Positions 33,298 to 41,389 are shown, numbered from the stretch's first letter. The stretch: DNA of 64,000 nt from Terriglobales bacterium (GCA_035561515.1 DATMXP010000019.1:124001-188000), one strand, 5' to 3'. Notes: generated by a model not told the origin, from the sequence alone. Program-made: numbers and translations.

Positions 33298-34068
33298 ATG
33301 AGCAAATACGGCAAACGGATTCTACTTTTCGCGACGCTAATGATGGCGACCGGGGCCTTGGCGCAGTCTTCCAGTGCCGTGGAGGAGCAGTTTGCCGACC
33401 TGACGCAGTCACTGAGCGGAACGGCCGATCGCCTCCTGACGGCTGCTTCCGCTCACGACGCCGCTGTTCCCAACCCAGTAGCTAGTACGGCTATCTTGCC
33501 ACAGCCAGCGGAAGCTCTCGGTCTGATGGCACGGAGTCGCCGGTGGCAGGAACTGCGCCAACAGATAGAACCCATTTTGAAAGCGCAAGGATTGCCGATT
33601 GAAGTTTTGGCAGTGGTGAAAGTCGAGAGTGGCGGCCAACCGGATGCGCTCTCCCGCGCAGGCGCCAGGGGACTGTGGCAGTTGATGCCGGACACGGCCC
33701 GGCGCTACGGACTGATTGTGGACGGCGCCACGGATGAACGTTTGGATCCGGAGAAGGCGACGTGGGCCGCCACTCAATACCTACGCGAGCTTCTGGAGCT
33801 GTTTGGAGATTGGCGGCTGGCGCTGGCGGCTTACAACGCCGGAGAAGACGCGGTGTCTCGTGCCATCACTCGCTCAGGATCGCGTGAGTTTGAGGTGTTG
33901 CGCCTGAAGCGAGTGCTACCGGAGGAGACACGCAAATACGTCCCCGCCGTTCTGGCTGTAATGAGGCAACTCGGAAGCGTCGGGGAACCCAAGCTGCCTG
34001 AACCGATTACACGAGTGTCTCTCGACAACAGCGCTCGGGTATATGCCTCGACGGACGCCGGAGATTAA
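33298..34068 (+). CDS. Exported lytic transglycosylase (SLT domain)
   Basis: The 256-residue product has a signal peptide (ILLFATLMMATGALAQ) and an SLT domain with catalytic Glu110 (VVKVESGGQP), then GARGLWQLMPDTARRYGL and the AAYNAG motif (177-182). It cleaves peptidoglycan between MurNAc and GlcNAc (known activity). It begins 8 nt after cusA and thus belongs to the same transcript. Its role may be to open the peptidoglycan for the efflux complex or for the later genes; that is inference. Confidence 0.85.
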   Translation: MSKYGKRILLFATLMMATGALAQSSSAVEEQFADLTQSLSGTADRLLTAASAHDAAVPNPVASTAILPQPAEALGLMARSRRWQELRQQIEPILKAQGLPIEVLAVVKVESGGQPDALSRAGARGLWQLMPDTARRYGLIVDGATDERLDPEKATWAATQYLRELLELFGDWRLALAAYNAGEDAVSRAITRSGSREFEVLRLKRVLPEETRKYVPAVLAVMRQLGSVGEPKLPEPITRVSLDNSARVYASTDAGD

Positions 34069-34073
34069 ACAGA

Positions 34074-34592
34074 ATGGGACTCTACGCCAAAAAGAAGAGT
34101 GTCGGTGGCAAGTACGTCTTCTGGCCGGTGTGGGCGCTCTGCGGATTTCTTGCGCTAACGATGCTGGCAGCAGCCGTTCGCTTGTACCTGGACCAGCGGC
34201 CCAAGCGTTCCGACATTGCAGTCATGGATATACCGGAGGGCAATGAGATTCGATTCCGCTCGGCGGATTTTCCGGCCGGCCAGCTGCGAATGTTTCGTGT
34301 TTCCGGAACCGGAATCACTCTCGCGGTGAAGCGATTGCCAGATCGGGTTCACGTGGCTTTATCGAACTGCACGGTTTGCTCTCGTCATGGTCATAAGAGC
34401 TATGCCCAACAGAACGAGTTGTTCTGCGGTGTATGCAACCAGCCAATGCGTTTTGCGGAGGACGCATTGGCTGCAAGGATCGCGAAGGGCCAGTGCCCTC
34501 TTCCGGAAGTACCGGTTGCAGAAGAGCGCGGGATGATCGTGATCGCAACCAAAGACGTCGTCCGAGTTGCGGATCAGGCTTTGATGAAGTGA
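34074..34592 (+). CDS. DUF2318-like membrane-anchored metal-binding protein 1
   Basis: The 172-residue product has one membrane anchor (WPVWALCGFLALTMLAAAV) and a periplasmic domain with two CxxC pairs: Cys99/Cys102 and Cys118/Cys121, separated by 15 residues, and a further Cys in CPLPEVPV. This is the pattern of DUF2318, predicted to bind metal or an iron-sulfur centre. It precedes a His/Met-rich protein and the second DUF2318-like gene at 35050. Confidence 0.75.
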   Translation: MGLYAKKKSVGGKYVFWPVWALCGFLALTMLAAAVRLYLDQRPKRSDIAVMDIPEGNEIRFRSADFPAGQLRMFRVSGTGITLAVKRLPDRVHVALSNCTVCSRHGHKSYAQQNELFCGVCNQPMRFAEDALAARIAKGQCPLPEVPVAEERGMIVIATKDVVRVADQALMK

Positions 34593-34616
34593 AGCAGGAA
34601 GAAGGAGAACAGTCAG

Positions 34617-34985
34617 ATGAAAGTAAAGCAAGCATTTCTAACCATACTCGGTGTCGTCGTCCTTACTGGGTCCGTATGGGCTCAGCACAACCACAACCCA
34701 GCGGCTAAACCAGCCGTGAGCTCATCGGAGGAGACGACAGCCGCATGTCAACACCACATGATGGAGGCTAAGGACGCCTTGGCGAAGCTCGATGCCGCTG
34801 TCATGGACGCCCAGCAGGCGGAATCGCTGGAAGGCAAGCAGAAGGCATTGGCTGAGGTCAGCTCGCTCGTGGATCAACTCAAGCAGCACCTCAACATGTG
34901 TCCCATGATGCAGGCGGATTCGATGCAGCACATGGAGAACATGAATTGCATGGGGAAGAAAGCGAAAGACCAGAAGGCGGAGTGA
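34617..34985 (+). CDS. Exported His/Met-rich helical protein
   Basis: The 122-residue product has a signal peptide (AFLTILGVVVLTGSVWAQ), then HNHNPA, CQHHMMEAKDALAKLDA, a helical core and a Met/Cys-rich end (LNMCPMMQADSMQHMENMNCM). The composition suggests copper binding. AAGGAG is at a good distance from ATG 34617. A hairpin follows at 34992-35019. No named family recognised. Confidence 0.65.
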   Translation: MKVKQAFLTILGVVVLTGSVWAQHNHNPAAKPAVSSSEETTAACQHHMMEAKDALAKLDAAVMDAQQAESLEGKQKALAEVSSLVDQLKQHLNMCPMMQADSMQHMENMNCMGKKAKDQKAE

Positions 34986-34991
34986 ATGAAT

Positions 34992-35019
34992 TCGGAGGCG
35001 CGGATAATCCGCCCTCCGA
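34992..35019 (+). terminator. Hairpin within the long operon
   Basis: TCGGAGGCGCGGA (34992-35004) and TCCGCCCTCCGA (35008-35019) pair with one bulge and a 3-nt loop, followed by TTATAGGTATTTCTTTAT. It could terminate or partly attenuate the transcript before the second half of the operon. Confidence 0.6.
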
Positions 35020-35049
35020 CTTATAGGTATTTCTTTATCGGAGTCAGGT

Positions 35050-35577
35050 ATGTCGCATCATCATAATGAACAACGGCTAGCAAAGAGACAGCAGTTCTCT
35101 GGTCGCAATCAAAACAACAGTTTTCGCTGGGCAGTCGGCATGGTCGTCGTGGCCGGCGTGTTGGTCATCGCATTCCTCGCCTTTGGCCGGGGTGAACGAG
35201 CAGATAATAAAGGCAAACAGGTTATCGCCGTCAATAACGAGGTCAGGATACCGCTATCTGAAGTAAGCGATGGGAACGCCAAATTCTATCAATACAAAGC
35301 CAGCAACAATCGATTGGTCCGCTTCTTCGTGATCAAGAGCTCCGACGGGGTCTATCGAGCCGCGGCGGATGCCTGCGATGTCTGTTTCCGCGGAAAGAAA
35401 GGTTACTACCAGCAGGGAGATGACATGGTCTGCAGGAAGTGTGGCCGGCACTTCCCGTCGGCTGCGGTGAATGAAGTCACCGGGGGCTGCAACCCGGACG
35501 GGATCCCGCGGGCCATTCAGGGGAGCGACCTGGTTATTCAGACTGCTGAGCTCGAACAAAGAACTGTGCTCTTTTAG
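35050..35577 (+). CDS. DUF2318 membrane-anchored metal-binding protein 2
   Basis: The 175-residue product has a basic N-terminus, one membrane anchor (WAVGMVVVAGVLVIAFLAF), and the DUF2318 pattern: Cys109/Cys112 (DACDVCFRGKKGYYQ), Cys128/Cys131 (MVCRKCGRHF) and Cys147 (GGCNPDG). It lies directly before the FtsX-like permease and its ATPase. In Campylobacter jejuni a DUF2318 protein neighbours FtsX-type permeases and an ATPase in the p19 iron-uptake locus (established gene order), so a related transport role is inferred, but p19 and FTR1 are not here. Confidence 0.85.
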   Translation: MSHHHNEQRLAKRQQFSGRNQNNSFRWAVGMVVVAGVLVIAFLAFGRGERADNKGKQVIAVNNEVRIPLSEVSDGNAKFYQYKASNNRLVRFFVIKSSDGVYRAAADACDVCFRGKKGYYQQGDDMVCRKCGRHFPSAAVNEVTGGCNPDGIPRAIQGSDLVIQTAELEQRTVLF

Positions 35578-35586
35578 GTCTAACTT

Positions 35587-36828
35587 ATGCGAATTAGTAC
35601 GATTGCATTTGCGAACTTGAACCGACGTCGTGGCAAGGCCATCTTCCTGATAGTCGGCATTGCGATCGGTGTGGGAACTGTCGTGGCGCTCGCCACGCTG
35701 ACCCGTTCGATCCAGGAGGAGATAGGAGGCCAACTGGATCGCTTCGGCGCCAATATTCTTATCCTTCCCCAGTCGAACACGATGGCTCTCGACTACGGTG
35801 GCGTGCCGGTGAGTGGGGTTGCGTTTGATGTCCACCAACTCACTAATGAGGACCTCGAGCGGATTCACCAAATCCCTTACAAAGGACGCCTGAGCGCGGT
35901 GGCGCCGAAAACACTCGCTTATGCCGATGTAGATGGCCAGAAGGTGATCCTGGCGGGGGTTGATTTTAAGAATGAACAAAGATTACGACGATGGTGGCGG
36001 CTCGAAGGAACTGTGCCGGCATCCGACACGGAGCTTTTGGTTGGCTTTGAGATCGCCAAGGCGCTCGGTTTGATTGCAAGCGAGAGCAACAAGAACGCGG
36101 TTGCGCAAGGGGCAGACAGTACCCATCACACCGCTGCTCCCGACGATCAATTCCGGATTTCGGTGGAGCGCATCAAGATCGCTGGCGTCGATCACCGTGT
36201 TTCTGGCGTGCTCCACGCGACGGGCGGCCCAGAAGACAAGATGATCTTCGGAAAACTTGTGCACATACAGCAGATCGCGAAGCGGGAAGGACAGATCGAC
36301 GCCATCGAGGTGAGTGCACTCTGTAAGGATTGTCCAATCGATGACATCGTCAACCAAATCCGCGAAAAGCTGCCTCATGCGAAGGTCTCGGCGATTCAGC
36401 AGGCGGTGAAAGCGCGAGTGGAAATGGTGCAGCGTCTGTCACGCTTTTCAGCGGTCGTCTCCATTGTAGTGCTTCTGATTGCGACCTTGATGATTCTCAC
36501 CTCGATGACCGGTTCGGTCGTCGAGCGCACCCGGGAATTTGGTGTGTTGCGAGCTATCGGTTTTCGAAAGTGGCACATCATTCAGGCTCTCATTCTGGAA
36601 GTTCTGGCGGTCGGCGCAATGGGAGGAACCGTTGGCTGGATTCTTGGAACCGGGGGCAGCTGGATTGTGCTGCCTTACTTTACCGAATTCGCTGCGCCTC
36701 CTGAAGCAAGGCCCGATTTGCTGGCAGCAGCCGTAGTCACTTCGATTCTGGTGAGTGTTGCTGCCAGTTTATACCCCGTCACCCGCGCTTCGCGGATGGA
36801 CCCGGCTGACGCGGTGCGTTCGATCTAA
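35587..36828 (+). CDS. FtsX/MacB-type ABC permease
   Basis: The 413-residue product has one N-terminal membrane helix (GKAIFLIVGIAIGVGTVVAL), a periplasmic MacB-like domain (about residues 45-280), and three C-terminal helices with the FtsX motif (REFGVLRAIGFRKWHIIQ, VLAVGAMGGTVGWILG). With the ATPase 11 nt downstream it forms an ABC system. Neighbouring DUF2318 genes suggest metal transport, but MacB-type permeases often act as mechanotransmitters; substrate not determined. Confidence 0.85.
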   Translation: MRISTIAFANLNRRRGKAIFLIVGIAIGVGTVVALATLTRSIQEEIGGQLDRFGANILILPQSNTMALDYGGVPVSGVAFDVHQLTNEDLERIHQIPYKGRLSAVAPKTLAYADVDGQKVILAGVDFKNEQRLRRWWRLEGTVPASDTELLVGFEIAKALGLIASESNKNAVAQGADSTHHTAAPDDQFRISVERIKIAGVDHRVSGVLHATGGPEDKMIFGKLVHIQQIAKREGQIDAIEVSALCKDCPIDDIVNQIREKLPHAKVSAIQQAVKARVEMVQRLSRFSAVVSIVVLLIATLMILTSMTGSVVERTREFGVLRAIGFRKWHIIQALILEVLAVGAMGGTVGWILGTGGSWIVLPYFTEFAAPPEARPDLLAAAVVTSILVSVAASLYPVTRASRMDPADAVRSI

Positions 36829-36839
36829 GGGACTTGGAT

Positions 36840-37592
36840 ATGTCATTTATTGAACTGGATAAGATCACAAAGTTTTACGGCAGCAGCGAGCAACAAGAGA
36901 CATACGTGTTGTCCGATGTTTCCCTCGCGATCGAGGAAGGCGAGTTTGTTTGCCTGATGGGCCCCTCGGGATCGGGAAAGAGCACGTTGCTGACGATCCT
37001 CGGAGCGATGAATCACCCTTCTGCGGGGCACGTGCTCATCGATGAAGTTGATGTTTATGCGCTTACCGACGAGCGGAGGGCGGATTTCCGTCGCGAATAC
37101 TTGGGCTTTGTCTTTCAGCAGCATCACCTGATGCCGTACCTGACAGCGATTGAAAACGTAATGCTGCCCCTGGCGACAGTGCGACTCAATTCGGCGGAAA
37201 AGACGCGACGAGCTGTGGCGGCACTGGCTCAGGTGGGTCTGGCAGAAAAGCGAGATCGTCTTCCTAATCAATTATCGGGAGGGGAGCAAGGGCGCGTTGC
37301 CATTGCTCGGGCATTAGTGAATAACCCTCCGGTCATTCTTGCTGACGAACCCACCGGGACACTAGACAGCAAGACGGGGGAGGAGATCATGCGTGTTTTT
37401 CTCCGCCTCAACCATGAAGGACAGACGATCTTCATGGTAACGCATAACTCAGACAACGCTGCGGCAGCTCATCGGGTGCTGCACATCCGCGATGGGAAGC
37501 TTGAGGAGCGATCGAACGGAGATGCGCGCACAATTGCGTTTCCCTCTCCTGCCTCCAGCAGAGCAAGCATTCAACACACTACACAGACATAG
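36840..37592 (+). CDS. ABC transporter ATP-binding protein (LolD/MacB type)
   Basis: The 250-residue product has Walker A GPSGSGKS (41-48), Q-loop VFQQHHLMPY, signature LSGGEQ (145-150), Walker B VILADEP (165-171) and the H-loop (FMVTHNSD). The sequence type is that of the LolD/MacB ATPases that partner FtsX-like permeases. Start 36840 (ATG) follows AAGGGA; a TTG at 36834 would add two residues. A Ser/Pro-rich C-terminus follows the core. It is 11 nt after the permease. Confidence 0.92.
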   Translation: MSFIELDKITKFYGSSEQQETYVLSDVSLAIEEGEFVCLMGPSGSGKSTLLTILGAMNHPSAGHVLIDEVDVYALTDERRADFRREYLGFVFQQHHLMPYLTAIENVMLPLATVRLNSAEKTRRAVAALAQVGLAEKRDRLPNQLSGGEQGRVAIARALVNNPPVILADEPTGTLDSKTGEEIMRVFLRLNHEGQTIFMVTHNSDNAAAAHRVLHIRDGKLEERSNGDARTIAFPSPASSRASIQHTTQT

Positions 37593-37601
37593 GAGATGAA
37601 T

Positions 37602-37931
37602 ATGAAAACTATTACCGCGAAAACAGTGATTGCCATGATCGTCATGTTCTTAGGTGCTTACCCACTCGTTGCGGCCGAGCAGACACTGAAAGGCGTTGTT
37701 TCGGATTCCATGTGCGGCCGCAAGCACATGATGCCGGGCAAAACCGACGCCGAGTGCATTCGCGAATGTATCAAGGCGAAGAGCAAGTATGCGCTCGTCA
37801 CAGCGGACAAGACTTACACCCTGCAGGCGCAGGCGACGGAATTGGAAAAGCTTGCCGGTAAGCAGGTGCAAGTCATTGGGGAGATCGACGGCCCCAATCT
37901 CAAGGTTTCTAAAATCACTCCCACCAAATAG
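37602..37931 (+). CDS. Small secreted protein with SDSMCG motif
   Basis: The 109-residue product has a signal peptide (VIAMIVMFLGAYPLVAAEQ) and a conserved-looking segment GVVSDSMCGRKHMMPG with a later CIRECIKAKSKYALV and a beta-rich end (KQVQVIGEIDG). I recognise the SDSMCG type from other Acidobacteriota genomes (unnamed or DUF5818-like). AGGAG to ATG 37602 has proper spacing; ATG 37596 overlaps the site. Cys/Met/His content suits metal binding. Function unknown. Confidence 0.65.
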   Translation: MKTITAKTVIAMIVMFLGAYPLVAAEQTLKGVVSDSMCGRKHMMPGKTDAECIRECIKAKSKYALVTADKTYTLQAQATELEKLAGKQVQVIGEIDGPNLKVSKITPTK

Positions 37932-37950
37932 CAACGATCAGGAGTTCGAT

Positions 37951-38595
37951 ATGAGTCGTCATAAAAGACCGGCAGATCTCCCGTCTGCCGGATACTGGAC
38001 CTCTACGCAGTCATATGTGCTGGCTACAGTCACCCTGATCCTTGGTCTTGCGGTGGGGTACCTCGTCCGAGGCTCCGAAGGAGTCAGTCCGGCGAACGTA
38101 AGCACCTCGGTATCTGCCGCGACCGGGTCTATTCCCTCGGAGAGCTTTATCCAGCCTAAGGCAACACCGGAACTGACATCCAGGCTGGTCGAACCGCTGT
38201 TGATTGAGCTGAAGACAAGGCCCAACGATGCCACGCTGCTAAGCAAGATTGGGAATCTCTACTACGACCACAAGGAATATCCGAAGGCAATTGAGTATTA
38301 CGAAAAGTCACTCGTCATCAAGCCGGACGATGCCGATGTGCGCACGGACATGGGAACGGCAATCTGGTATTCGGGCGATGCCGACCATGCGTTGAAAGAA
38401 TACGAGCGCGCATTGAGCTATCGGCCAAACCATCCGAACACCTTATTCAATATGGGGATTGTGAGATGGCACGGCAAGAAGGATACGAAGGGGACTCTTG
38501 AGGCCTGGAACAAGTTGCTGAGCACAAATCCAAACTACCCAGAGCGAGACCGAGTGCTGCAGCTAATTCAACAAGTGCAATCTGGAAGGGATTAG
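37951..38595 (+). CDS. Membrane-anchored TPR protein
   Basis: The 214-residue product has one N-terminal membrane segment (YVLATVTLILGLAVGYLVRG), a Ser/Ala linker and three TPR units (LLSKIGNLYYDHKEYPKAIE, DVRTDMGTAIWYSGDADHAL, NTLFNMGIVRWHGKKDTKGT). It resembles the TPR part of NrfG/CcmI-type cytochrome c maturation proteins, which would fit the many cytochromes nearby, but this is only suggestive. AGGAG precedes ATG 37951. Confidence 0.8.
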   Translation: MSRHKRPADLPSAGYWTSTQSYVLATVTLILGLAVGYLVRGSEGVSPANVSTSVSAATGSIPSESFIQPKATPELTSRLVEPLLIELKTRPNDATLLSKIGNLYYDHKEYPKAIEYYEKSLVIKPDDADVRTDMGTAIWYSGDADHALKEYERALSYRPNHPNTLFNMGIVRWHGKKDTKGTLEAWNKLLSTNPNYPERDRVLQLIQQVQSGRD

Positions 38596-38710
38596 CGGTT
38601 GGCGGCCGGTGAGCGGGTTGTGAGTGTCTGTCTTTGATTTGTCTATCGGTCCCTAGCTTGGGCGATGGGCTGCTCCATAGCCGATGACGTGGCGGGTACA
38701 CAGGAGTGGT

Positions 38711-39955
38711 ATGACCTCTAAAGTCGAAAGTAGCGTCCGAGTACAACAAGCAGAACCGATGCGCAAGCTTACTCCCCGTTGGGTGTTGCGCGCTGCGAGC
38801 ATCGTCTATGGCTTGGTGATGTTTGAAGTCGTCATCATGCTGAGTCCAATTGCCTTTTACTTCTATTCTGCTTACGGCCCGATTCTCAAGTGGCTGGACC
38901 GGTACGGGCCAACCTCGTGGTTGACGGGCTTCGTGTTGCCCCATTCGGTAGTGACCAACAGCATCTTGCTCGAATTCCTCCGCTGGAACATCGGTCGCTA
39001 TGCATTCAGCTTGGGACTGATTGGTTTCTTTATCTGTGCCATTCAAATCTACGGAGCCAAACTACTACGCCGGAAAACTGTGGCTTGGGGCGCGTACCGT
39101 TATGTTCGGCATCCTCAGTACGTGTGCCTGGCCATTGCCGGTTTCGGTCTATTCACCATGTGGCCCCGGCTCATCATTTTCTTACTGTTTGTAGGAATGC
39201 TGATCGCCTATTACTGGCTGGCCAAAATCGAAGAACGGCATATGCTTACGGTCGATCCTGGATACGCAGACTATAGAGGGCGCACGGCCATGTTCCTCCC
39301 CGGAAATCCAGGCGGCAAGCTGTATCGCATGGTCTTCGGCCGGGTACACAGCCCAACCAGGGCCCGTTGTCTGGCGCTCATCGCTGTGGTGTGGGCGCTG
39401 GTGCTGGTTATCGCCGGGCTCCGCTATTACACCTTGGAGCACGTTGCGCGACTGACCGCCCCGTCCGGCATCGAGGTTGTTTCGGTGTATCCCATGCCCT
39501 CCGGCACCCTACGCGAGGCGCTCAGCCTGGCGCTTTCCGGCGAAGGTGTGCAGGAAGCTTTAGCCAAGGAGCATGGCGCTACCTTCGTATCCCACATTCT
39601 TCCCCAGGACTATGCCATGATGGGTATGTTTGCAGATGTCGGTTCCGCTCACATGAAAGCGGGCGATATCAGCCTGCACTCCATCCTGGAACTGGGATGG
39701 TGGCTTGTTCCTTTTTCACAACAGGATCCAAGAGTCGATCTGATGGGTTCCAATCAGAACGAGTTCCGCGTTGTATTTTCCCGCGTCGATAGCCCGCAAG
39801 GAATGCCGATTCGTCGCGCAGAGGTGTTTTCTTTGGAGGGCAAAATGACAGCCATATGCATCGCTGACATATCGCTCTCCGAACAGCGAGTAATCGGGGT
39901 TGTCATTCCTCCTCGACGAAGCTTCTGGGGAAACATCAAGATGCCGATATTCTGA
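38711..39955 (+). CDS. ICMT/PEMT-like membrane protein with extra C-terminal domain
   Basis: The 414-residue product has about six N-terminal membrane helices with the ICMT/PEMT-type motif YRYVRHPQY and EERHMLTVDPGYADY that binds S-adenosylmethionine in isoprenylcysteine methyltransferases. A C-terminal soluble domain of about 170 residues (from near EVVSVYPMPSGTLREALSLA) has no motif I recognise; it includes DYAMMGMFADVG and FRVVFSRVDSP. AGGAG precedes ATG 38711. It is the last gene of the plus-strand block before the helical-protein gene. Confidence 0.7.
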   Translation: MTSKVESSVRVQQAEPMRKLTPRWVLRAASIVYGLVMFEVVIMLSPIAFYFYSAYGPILKWLDRYGPTSWLTGFVLPHSVVTNSILLEFLRWNIGRYAFSLGLIGFFICAIQIYGAKLLRRKTVAWGAYRYVRHPQYVCLAIAGFGLFTMWPRLIIFLLFVGMLIAYYWLAKIEERHMLTVDPGYADYRGRTAMFLPGNPGGKLYRMVFGRVHSPTRARCLALIAVVWALVLVIAGLRYYTLEHVARLTAPSGIEVVSVYPMPSGTLREALSLALSGEGVQEALAKEHGATFVSHILPQDYAMMGMFADVGSAHMKAGDISLHSILELGWWLVPFSQQDPRVDLMGSNQNEFRVVFSRVDSPQGMPIRRAEVFSLEGKMTAICIADISLSEQRVIGVVIPPRRSFWGNIKMPIF

Positions 39956-40031
39956 TCATGCCACACACTCGACAACTCTGGCCTCATAACTGCGGCACCA
40001 ATTGGCACAGTGCAGCTTGAGTGAGGGTACC

Positions 40032-40565
40032 ATGCGGATTCTCTTTCGCCTCGCGTTCTGGATGATGGTTCTCACCCTCTATGTCGAGGCTACGCAAACT
40101 CCTGGTTCGCCTCCGGCCGAAGCGTCGCAGCAGTCTCCAATCGATGGACCCCGTGCGTTGCAAGCCGGGTATGCGGATTGTCTAAAAGCCGATCAGGGTG
40201 CTTATAGGCTCGCAAGCCGCTTGGCTGGTCCCGGGACGCGATGGCCATTCTACCCGCAGGTGTCCGTCGAAGAGGCGGAAGCGATGCGCGTGGCACTAGA
40301 GACGGTGTCTTCTCGACACAGTGCCTTTGTCGCCGCGCTGGATGATAACCAGCGTAAGTTGGTGAAGCCGAGGCTCGATCATGTCACCAGTATTCAAAAC
40401 CAGTTGGCACAGAAGATCGACGGGCTGGGAGCAGAGATAGCAAGCGCCAAGCCAGACTGGGCAAACGTGCACTACTACCTCAACGATCTGAAAGAACTGC
40501 TTCGCAGCTCGCGATCGGAGCACAAGCGAATCGGGGCGTTGCTGTTGAGGCGTCACGATAAGTGA
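40032..40565 (+). CDS. Exported helical protein 2 (paired with sigma-like genes)
   Basis: The 177-residue product has a signal peptide (ILFRLAFWMMVLTLYVEA) and mainly helical mature sequence. The core VALETVSSRHSAFVAALDDNQ aligns with SALDTNMTGHHEFVKSLTQSQ in 14918-15472 and continues as a long helical region, so the two are paralogues. Each sits next to an ECF-sigma-like gene. This copy lacks the His/Met-rich N-terminus of the other. GAGGGT precedes ATG 40032. No named family recognised. Confidence 0.65.
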   Translation: MRILFRLAFWMMVLTLYVEATQTPGSPPAEASQQSPIDGPRALQAGYADCLKADQGAYRLASRLAGPGTRWPFYPQVSVEEAEAMRVALETVSSRHSAFVAALDDNQRKLVKPRLDHVTSIQNQLAQKIDGLGAEIASAKPDWANVHYYLNDLKELLRSSRSEHKRIGALLLRRHDK

Positions 40566-40752
40566 GAATGGATCTTTTGTGCAGGTAACCCAGCGCCCCA
40601 GCTGCTAAACCTCATCCCGTATCGTGTAACTTCCCCCCTATTCCAACTGTCCCAAATGGAGCACCTACTGACCGAAAAACGACGAACATAGCGGGCAGAG
40701 CCTAGTCTATTGCTTGGAAAGTCTGATTCCTGTCTTGTTTACAACAACTTAC
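40566..40752. other. Intergenic upstream of sigma-like gene C
   Basis: No gene is seen. The control elements for the sigma-like gene lie at its downstream end. Confidence 0.4.
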
Positions 40753-40762
40753 GCGTGCCGCA
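40753..40762. promoter_or_regulatory. Shared enhancer-like motif, copy 3
   Basis: GCGTGCCGCA, the reverse of TGCGGCACGC, as at 16560-16570 and 25794-25804. Its centre is about 48 nt upstream of the predicted start of transcription, nearer than for the other copies, and the first symmetric base is C instead of T. Confidence 0.4.
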
Positions 40763-40778
40763 CCAAGAATCGTCGGGC

Positions 40779-40793
40779 TGGCACGGAACGTGC
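40779..40793 (+). promoter_or_regulatory. Candidate sigma54 promoter, sigma-like gene C
   Basis: TGGCACGGAACGTGC: the -24 box TGGCACG is perfect and the -12 box GTGC has one mismatch, with correct GG-GC spacing. Predicted start near 40805; GGGAGG and GTG 40836 follow. The stretch GCACG-GAA-CGTGC is also a short palindrome. Confidence 0.65.
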
Positions 40794-40835
40794 GAAAGAT
40801 TCATGCGGGGCAGCTAACTAAACGGGAGGTGCCGT

Positions 40836-41366
40836 GTGGGCGCCAAGCGGAGCGTGTTGGAAATTCGACAGTTTTATGATCGGTGGGCACCGTTGGTGAG
40901 CACCTTTTGCCGACTATATATGGGTGAGGCAACGACCGCCGAGTACGTGACAGCGGAAGCCTTCCTCGACTATTTCCGACGTGAACTACCGCTTCGGCTC
41001 GACCACGTGCCCGTCGCGTTAATGTCACTCGCCCTCCTACAAAGCGTTCAGAGAGGGGGTGGCGAAATTGAGGTCTACTCCCGCTTCGAGTTAGCCGTAC
41101 TCGGATTGGCTCCCGAAGTACGTGCCGTCTTTATCCTGCATGGGGTACTAGAAGTCCAACTGCCCTGGATCACTGCGATTACAGGGACCAGCTATCGAGA
41201 CGTGTGTCGGCTGTGGGGGAAGGCGCTTTTGGATCTGCAGGAGTACTTAGATTATGTCGGAGATTTAAGGAGGTTTGACAGCTGCGAGCTTGCTCCCAAG
41301 CCTCGTCGAGACGGAAATATGCGGTTTGAGGAACTGCTGCTGACGAAGAAGTTTGCAAAAGCTTAA
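40836..41366 (+). CDS. Divergent ECF-sigma-like protein C
   Basis: The 176-residue product starts at GTG with a GGGAGG site 6 nt upstream. It has the region-2-like block EIRQFYDRWAPLVSTFCRLYMG and AEAFLDYFRRELP, and the region-4-like block LAPEVRAVFILHGVLEVQLPWITAITG...VCRLWGKALLDLQEYL. It is closest to protein A (15603-16088). A C-terminal basic tail (FDSCELAPKPRRDG) is extra. It sits downstream of the helical exported protein and upstream of the VWFA protein. It may be an alternative sigma factor; its promoter is itself sigma54-like. Confidence 0.7.
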   Translation: MGAKRSVLEIRQFYDRWAPLVSTFCRLYMGEATTAEYVTAEAFLDYFRRELPLRLDHVPVALMSLALLQSVQRGGGEIEVYSRFELAVLGLAPEVRAVFILHGVLEVQLPWITAITGTSYRDVCRLWGKALLDLQEYLDYVGDLRRFDSCELAPKPRRDGNMRFEELLLTKKFAKA

Positions 41367-41389
41367 GGTCGGCATGGAGAGGCATTGGC

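Noticed and set aside
40003..40017. TGGCACAGTGCAGC-like -24/-12 site before the helical-protein gene at 40032
   Set aside because: The -24 box is perfect but the GC dinucleotide is one base too close; sigma54 spacing is strict. A TGCGGCAC half-motif at 39991-39998 is noted but not enough.
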